This document shows positions 5,964-6,215 of a DNA stretch of 6,215 bases, piece by piece. The notes under the pieces are model-generated. The model was not told where the DNA came from. It did not search any database and worked only from the letters and a program-made list of their open reading frames with translations. Both the position numbers and the translations under genes were made by a program. How positions within the stretch are numbered: position 1 is the stretch's first letter; the number at the start of each line of letters is the position of its first letter. The stretch lies in assembly GCA_009618505.1 (NCBI GenBank), contig WJOQ01000341.1, forward strand, positions 1-6,215, given 5' to 3'. Origin of the DNA: Clostridia bacterium (GTDB lineage Bacteria > Aerophobota > Aerophobia > Aerophobales > AE-B3A).

Positions 5964-6147
5964 ATCATACATATCATTCCAGACTTTTTCCCCTTTATAC
6001 TACCCGTCTACCTGAATGTGATTTTTCGAGTGTCAAGCTCCTGAAAAGTCTTAAAGGACAATCTCAAAGTACATCGCCTTTAAGAAAAACCCGGCAGTAC
6101 ATGTACTAATCATCCTATCCTTCACTTCATTGAAATCCCATAGGTGT
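5964..6147 (+). other. Non-coding right arm of the IS
   Basis: No gene is visible in this stretch after the transposase stop. It contains an inverted pair CTTAAAGG (6050-6057) and CCTTTAAG (6077-6084) with a 19-base loop, and a perfect 12-bp palindrome AGTACATGTACT at 6096-6107. CCTTTAAG also occurs at the left end of the element near 3778-3785, in inverted orientation to the first half of this pair. The structures may form part of the transposase-recognised right arm. Confidence 0.45.
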
Positions 6148-6168
6148 CGCGTAGCGGCTTCGTTCAAT
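6148..6168 (-). repeat. Right inverted repeat of the IS
   Basis: Read on the minus strand, this is ATTGAACGAAGCCGCTACGC plus G, matching the left copy at 19 of 21 positions (the mismatches pair T with G at 3739 and A with G at 3742). Unlike the left copy, its palindrome is degenerate (only CGC-TAC-GCG remains), so the two ends are not equivalent. That fits distinct origin-like and termination-like ends. Confidence 0.7.
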
Positions 6169-6169
6169 C

Positions 6170-6198
6170 GTTTCTTTCTGAAACTATCGCATCAGAAA
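6170..6198 (+). repeat. Overlapping hairpins at the right end (oriIS candidate)
   Basis: TTTCTGA (6175-6181) pairs with TCAGAAA (6192-6198) over a 10-base loop. A competing hairpin GTTTC-TTTCT-GAAAC occupies 6170-6184. They lie immediately outside the inverted repeat. HUH transposases recognise hairpins next to the nick site, so the nick may fall close by. The window ends 17 bases later, so the outer boundary cannot be fixed. Confidence 0.4.
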
Positions 6199-6215
6199 AA
6201 AACCTAACCATTTTC

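Larger units (their letters stand above)
3732..6168 (+). mobile_element. IS91-type insertion sequence with a tyrosine recombinase gene (minimum extent)
   Basis: The element carries two same-strand genes, a tyrosine recombinase and an IS91-type HUH transposase. They are bracketed by an imperfect inverted repeat: 3732-3752 matches the reverse complement of 6148-6168 at 19 of 21 positions. The limits given are those of the repeats, about 2.4 kb. Weaker similarity continues outward for about 15 bases, so the true ends are probably near 3715 on the left and about 6185-6200 or beyond on the right. IS91 elements move by rolling-circle transposition, make no target duplication, and have an origin-like right end (oriIS) and a termination-like left end (terIS). 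Both reading frames look intact, so the copy may be active. No flank on the right is available to confirm the end. Confidence 0.8.

Noticed and set aside
6202..6208. ACCTAAC resembling an integron attC core site
   Set aside because: Only a single seven-base match with no paired core or attC-like fold, and the recombinase lacks the integron-type insertion.

Overview
This is a bacterial window that joins a conserved respiratory locus to an accessory segment and a mobile element. The minus-strand block holds complex I membrane-arm genes in the order nuoJ, nuoK, nuoL. It is followed on the plus strand by an initiator tRNA with an encoded CCA end. Shine-Dalgarno sites are strong in the accessory genes, and sigma70-type promoters are easy to see. 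The lineage cannot be named from the sequence. It looks like an environmental, probably anaerobic or facultative, Gram-negative-type bacterium of moderate to low GC, and that is a guess.

Layout. 1-2087 (minus): nuoL (430 codons visible, cut by the window start), nuoK and nuoJ, tightly coupled. The expected upstream neighbour nuoI is absent. nuoJ instead begins its own transcription unit, with a full-consensus promoter placed so close to the ATG that the mRNA leader would be only about 5-12 nt. 2102-2207: a divergent intergenic region with the nuoJ promoter on the minus strand, the tRNA promoter on the plus strand, and a perfect 13-bp direct repeat between them. 2219-2295: initiator tRNA (fMet, CAT anticodon). 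2296-3620: two small accessory genes, each with its own strong ribosome binding site and a candidate promoter. The first encodes a HEPN-like protein with an R-x4-H motif. The second encodes a three-segment membrane protein of unknown function. 3620 to the window end: a two-gene IS91-type insertion sequence. It carries a tyrosine recombinase gene and, 10 bp later, a Y2 HUH transposase gene. The pair is bracketed by an imperfect 21-bp inverted repeat (19/21 identical) and hairpin-rich flanks.

How the parts fit. nuoJKL encode proton-pumping membrane subunits and are presumably continued by nuoM and nuoN beyond the window. The segment downstream of the tRNA looks like an accessory insertion spot: small single genes of possible defence or stress type, then an IS. 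The most interesting points are the uncharacterised HEPN/membrane-protein neighbourhood, the combination of two different DNA-breaking chemistries in one small IS with recognisable ends, and the nearly leaderless, detached nuoJKL unit. No CRISPR array, rRNA or duplicated tRNA end was seen.
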